Source: Caulifigura coniformis
GTDB lineage: Bacteria > Planctomycetota > Planctomycetia > Planctomycetales > Planctomycetaceae
NCBI RefSeq assembly: GCF_007745175.1
Contig: NZ_CP036271.1
Span: 3,112,314 to 3,176,313 of the forward strand
Length of the DNA: 64,000 nt
Reading direction: 5' to 3'
Shown here: piece by piece, positions 61,319 to 64,000 of the stretch
How positions within the stretch are numbered: position 1 is the first letter of the stretch
How the letters are laid out: each line of letters opens with the position of its first letter
Notes under the pieces: generated by a model
What the model saw: the letters and a program-made list of their open reading frames with translations, nothing else
What the model was told of the DNA's origin: nothing
The model's database searches: none
Made by a program: the position numbers and the translations under genes

Positions 61319-62515
61319 ATGGAAACGACCAACGGCGCGCTCAATCGCAAACTTCGCATGGCCCTTGTCGGAGGCGGGCAGGGCTCGTTCATCGGACGCG
61401 TGCATGCGACAGCTGCGATCCTCGACAACCGGGCGGAGCTGGTCGCCGGCGCGCTCTCGTCCAACCCGGAAAAAGCGAAGGCGTCCGCGCCCTCATACGA
61501 CATCAAGGCCGATCGCGCGTACGGTTCGATCGAAGAACTGGTCGCCGCGGAGAAGAAGCTTCCTGACGACAAGCGGATCGACTTCGTCACGGTCGCCACT
61601 CCGAATCATACGCACTTCCCGATCGCGAAGGCGGCCGTCGAAGCCGGCTTCAACGTCATCTGCGACAAGCCGATGACGTTCGACATGAAAGAGGCGGAAG
61701 AGCTGCAGAAGCTCGTCGAGAAATCGGGCGTCGTCTTCGCCGTGTCACACAACTACACCGGATATCCGCTGGTGAGACAGGTGCGGGACATGGTGCTGAA
61801 CGGAGAACTGGGCGAGATCCAGGCGATCCGGTCCAACTACATCCAGGGCTGGCTGCGGTCGAAGCTGGAAGACTCCGACCAGAAGCAGGCCAAGTGGCGC
61901 ACCGATCCGAAGCAGTCCGGGGCCGCGGGGTGTTTTGGTGACATTGCGACGCACGCGTACAACCTGGGCCGGTACATGACCGGCCTCTTGCCGGACAAGG
62001 TTTCCTGCACGCTGAAGACGTTCGAGAAGGGGCGTCCGCTCGATGACTATGGCGTGGCGGTGATCCAGTTGGAGAATGGCGGCCTGATGACGGTGACGGC
62101 CAGCCAGGTGTCGCATGGTCGTGAAAACGACGCCTTCATCGAAGTGGACGGCACGAAAGGTTCGATCCAGTGGCGTCAGGAGGAGCCGAACGTGCTTGTC
62201 GTTCGAAGGAACGGTGAGCCTCACCAGCTCTACACGCGAAACGGCGGGCCGTATCTGTCGGCGATTTCGACGGCGTCCTCGCGTCTGCCGAGCGGGCATC
62301 CTGAAGCGTTCTTCGAGGCCTTTGCGAACATCTATCGCTCGTCGTATGACGCGATGGTGGCCCGTGCGACGGGGCAGAAGTTTGAGACGAAGAACACGAT
62401 CTATCCGAACGTGTACGACGGCGTGGAAGGGATGTACTTCATCCAGCAGTGCGTCGCCTCCAGCAAGGAAGGGGGCGCGTGGCTGCCGCTGAAGCATTCT
62501 TCGGCGAGAAAGTAA
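61319..62515 (+). CDS. Gfo/Idh/MocA-family NAD(P)-dependent oxidoreductase
   Basis: The 398-residue protein has a Rossmann domain (MALVGGGQGSFIGRVHATAA) with a GGG-type nucleotide loop, then the family motif CDKPMTFDMKEAEELQKL (Lys-Pro) and a C-terminal beta-sheet domain (GDIATHAYNLGRYMTG with the usual active-site Asp-His pair). These enzymes oxidise or reduce sugars and inositols. Planctomycetes have many; the substrate here is unknown. ATG 61319 is used (GGGGAA six bases upstream). A strong terminator follows. Confidence 0.93.
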   Translation: METTNGALNRKLRMALVGGGQGSFIGRVHATAAILDNRAELVAGALSSNPEKAKASAPSYDIKADRAYGSIEELVAAEKKLPDDKRIDFVTVATPNHTHFPIAKAAVEAGFNVICDKPMTFDMKEAEELQKLVEKSGVVFAVSHNYTGYPLVRQVRDMVLNGELGEIQAIRSNYIQGWLRSKLEDSDQKQAKWRTDPKQSGAAGCFGDIATHAYNLGRYMTGLLPDKVSCTLKTFEKGRPLDDYGVAVIQLENGGLMTVTASQVSHGRENDAFIEVDGTKGSIQWRQEEPNVLVVRRNGEPHQLYTRNGGPYLSAISTASSRLPSGHPEAFFEAFANIYRSSYDAMVARATGQKFETKNTIYPNVYDGVEGMYFIQQCVASSKEGGAWLPLKHSSARK

Positions 62516-62539
62516 TTCGAGCCGGAGATTCGAGACACA

Positions 62540-62576
62540 GAAGCCCGGCTTCTTTGAAGAAGCCGGGCTTCTTTTT
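62540..62576. terminator. Bidirectional intrinsic terminator
   Basis: The perfect 14-bp stem GAAGCCCGGCTTCT / AGAAGCCGGGCTTC has a TTGA loop followed by TTTTT. It overlaps the stop codon of the convergent minus-strand gene (62575-62577), and strongly resembles the hairpin at 10011-10050. Confidence 0.9.
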
Positions 62577-64000
62577 ACTTCGTGGAGGGGAGTCGGGCGG
62601 GTTTCAGACCTTCCGCGTCCAGGTCGAGCCTGTAGAGGATCTGGTTGTATTCGTACCGGGGCGTGGGCGCGATGTTTTTGGTGAAGCTGTTGGTGTAAGT
62701 GCCTTCGAAATAGACGAATCGGCCTCCCTGCTCGTCGAGGTCGGCGTGGTGGCAGACGTTGTAGAACGACTGGCCGGCGTGAGTGACGATTTTCACTGCC
62801 CTGGCGAACGGGCCGTTGGGGGCCGGCCCTTCCGAGTACCAGACTTCCCCCAGGAACGAACTCGAACCGTCGTGCTGGCCTGAGATGAGGACCCAGCAGT
62901 TCCGATGTTTGTTGAAGCGAACGGTGCCGAAGGCCATGCGAATCCGCTGGCCGGGCTCCGTTCCGGATTCCGGCGAGAGTCGCAACTCTTCGGGCTTGAT
63001 CTGGCCGGCCTTCAGGAGATTCTGCTCGGCCTCGGCCGTGATCGGCGCGGTCTTGTGATCCCAGCGCCAGTTGAGTTGTCCTTCGGGCGTGCGGTCGACC
63101 TGCGGGGCGGCCCCTGTTTCCCCGCCCTTCAGGCAGGTGAACGCCTCGTACTGCGCCGGATCGCAGACAGCTTCGAACGTGGCAGGGACGCGGACGGTGG
63201 CCGTGGCGTCGCCCCACATCAGCCAGCGCGTTCCGCCCTCTTCGACGAACACCGGGTGCGAGTCGATGAATCGCCACTTTTCCGTGAGCGGCTGGTGAGT
63301 GACCGGAATGAAGATTTCCTGTTCGTCGTCGAATTCGGCGATGCCCTGTTCGATCTGCTCCAGGAGACCCTTGCGACGGGAATAGCGGCAGACCATCCGT
63401 TCGACGCCTTTCGAATTCGGAACGACGGCCACGCCGCTGATCCAGATGACGCCGTCCTTCTGCTCGGGATAGGGAATCATGGCCCGGGCGAAGCCGGTGT
63501 CGGACTCGGTGAAGTACTGATAGGGAAGGCCCCGGTCGAGCGAGTCCCTGCCGGGGACGAAGAGGGGCGTCGTCGCGCCGGCGGTGCGGAACAGGCCCAG
63601 CGGAAAGGCCGCGCGGCTGGTATCGCCCCAGAACCAATACTGCTTCCCGCGATAGATCGTGGCCTGGATCGAGTCCTGCCCGACGACCTGGCCGCGGGTG
63701 ATGCGATCGCCCTCGGGGACGTCGTCGCCCAGGAGGACACTGTCGCGATAGCGGCCGGCCCCGGTGAGGCGGCAGATGCGTTCGGCGATGTTGATCCGCT
63801 TCAGTTTTACGGTCGCCTCGCCGCCGGCTTTCGCGGGGAGACGAACGCCTTCGTAGCCGAAGGGCGCCTTTGGCGGCTCGTACCCCTGGCACTTCACGCC
63901 GAAGTAGACGTCGCCGTCGAATTGTTCCGACTCGTCGCAGGCGACCTGGCCCGCGCTGTCCGTCACATAGGTGACGTGGTTGACCGTGGTGAGTTCGACG
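62575..64000 (-). CDS. Secreted beta-propeller-like protein, 5' end outside window
   Basis: The minus-strand frame ends at 62575 and stays open past the right edge of the window, so the N-terminus is missing. Upstream of a GTG at 63966 it reads VELTTVNHVTYVTDSAGQVA, a regulatory-like strand. The visible 475 residues include RDSVLLGDDVPEGDRITRG, YRGKQYWFWGDTSRAAFPLG, RFIDSHPVFVEEGGTRWLMW and MAFGTVRFNKHRNCWVLISG. The WGD and HP repeats suggest a five-bladed propeller like glycosyl hydrolase family 43 or DUF4185, but no match is certain. Probable extracellular carbohydrate-active protein. Confidence 0.7.
   Translation of the reverse strand, partial: VELTTVNHVTYVTDSAGQVACDESEQFDGDVYFGVKCQGYEPPKAPFGYEGVRLPAKAGGEATVKLKRINIAERICRLTGAGRYRDSVLLGDDVPEGDRITRGQVVGQDSIQATIYRGKQYWFWGDTSRAAFPLGLFRTAGATTPLFVPGRDSLDRGLPYQYFTESDTGFARAMIPYPEQKDGVIWISGVAVVPNSKGVERMVCRYSRRKGLLEQIEQGIAEFDDEQEIFIPVTHQPLTEKWRFIDSHPVFVEEGGTRWLMWGDATATVRVPATFEAVCDPAQYEAFTCLKGGETGAAPQVDRTPEGQLNWRWDHKTAPITAEAEQNLLKAGQIKPEELRLSPESGTEPGQRIRMAFGTVRFNKHRNCWVLISGQHDGSSSFLGEVWYSEGPAPNGPFARAVKIVTHAGQSFYNVCHHADLDEQGGRFVYFEGTYTNSFTKNIAPTPRYEYNQILYRLDLDAEGLKPARLPSTK

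Overview
The window is GC-rich chromosomal DNA of a planctomycete, probably order Planctomycetales. The evidence is the protein repertoire: a DUF1501 sulfatase-like protein, a DUF1559 pseudopilin, giant extracellular proteins with an N-terminal LESRQLLSA/LENRQLLSA sorting-type motif, a Ser/Thr kinase with a C-terminal membrane anchor, carboxypeptidase-regulatory-like (transthyretin-like) domains, and many small planctomycete-type hypotheticals. No phage, integrase, IS element, CRISPR array, rRNA or tRNA was found. This is ordinary core and lineage-specific chromosome with several repeat-bearing intergenic gaps.

Layout. 1-8.3 kb: 5' part of an HD hydrolase gene, a repeat-rich gap, a secreted esterase overlapping a PPP phosphatase, a small membrane protein, a SEC-C/TPR protein, a DtxR/MntR-type regulator and a DUF4432 sugar-mutarotase-like protein. 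8.3-13.6 kb: a short LeuA-type synthase, a small hypothetical, then a glycosyltransferase / nucleotidyltransferase-kinase fusion / small-molecule kinase-like run, then a VOC protein. 13.6-19 kb: small conserved protein, lipoprotein, Ser/Thr kinase, DJ-1/PfpI protein, EF-hand protein. 19.2-25.9 kb: secretin-N-domain repeat protein, two small overlapping genes, a GspE/PilB ATPase and a LutC-type protein. 26-30.8 kb: two tandem paralogous metzincin-like surface proteases. 30.8-38.9 kb: FAH-family protein, RluD-type pseudouridine synthase, TPR membrane protein, MurJ-type flippase, secreted unknown, a 40-codon basic ORF and DUF1501. 39-48.2 kb: repeats, small membrane protein, DUF1559, HEVGH-motif protein, a saccharopine-dehydrogenase-like gene broken by one amber codon, PhoD, RicT/PSP1, an RNase HII-like protein and a lipoprotein. 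48.4-50.2 kb: rpsF-ssb-rplI. 50.2-64 kb: secreted regulatory-like protein, DsbD with a doubled periplasmic domain, PhoH, 7TM-HD phosphodiesterase, DksA/TraR zinc finger, HtrA protease, Gfo/Idh/MocA oxidoreductase and an incomplete secreted protein.

Genes that plausibly work together: the secretin-domain protein and the GspE/PilB ATPase (type II secretion / type IV pilus); the three-gene glycan run at 10.2-13.1 kb; the S6-SSB-L9 cluster; and PhoH followed by a PgpH-like HD protein, a widespread bacterial pairing.

Most unusual structure: an intergenic element present four times (near 0.4-0.6, 3.5-3.7, 34.0-34.2 and 39.1-39.3 kb) plus one partial copy. On the minus strand it carries a conserved upstream block, a Shine-Dalgarno and an ATG-AAC start, followed by a short reading frame with matching residues between copies. 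Three of the copies lie directly upstream of, and point toward, a minus-strand gene. It may be a leader-peptide or small-protein family not explained by any standard feature type.
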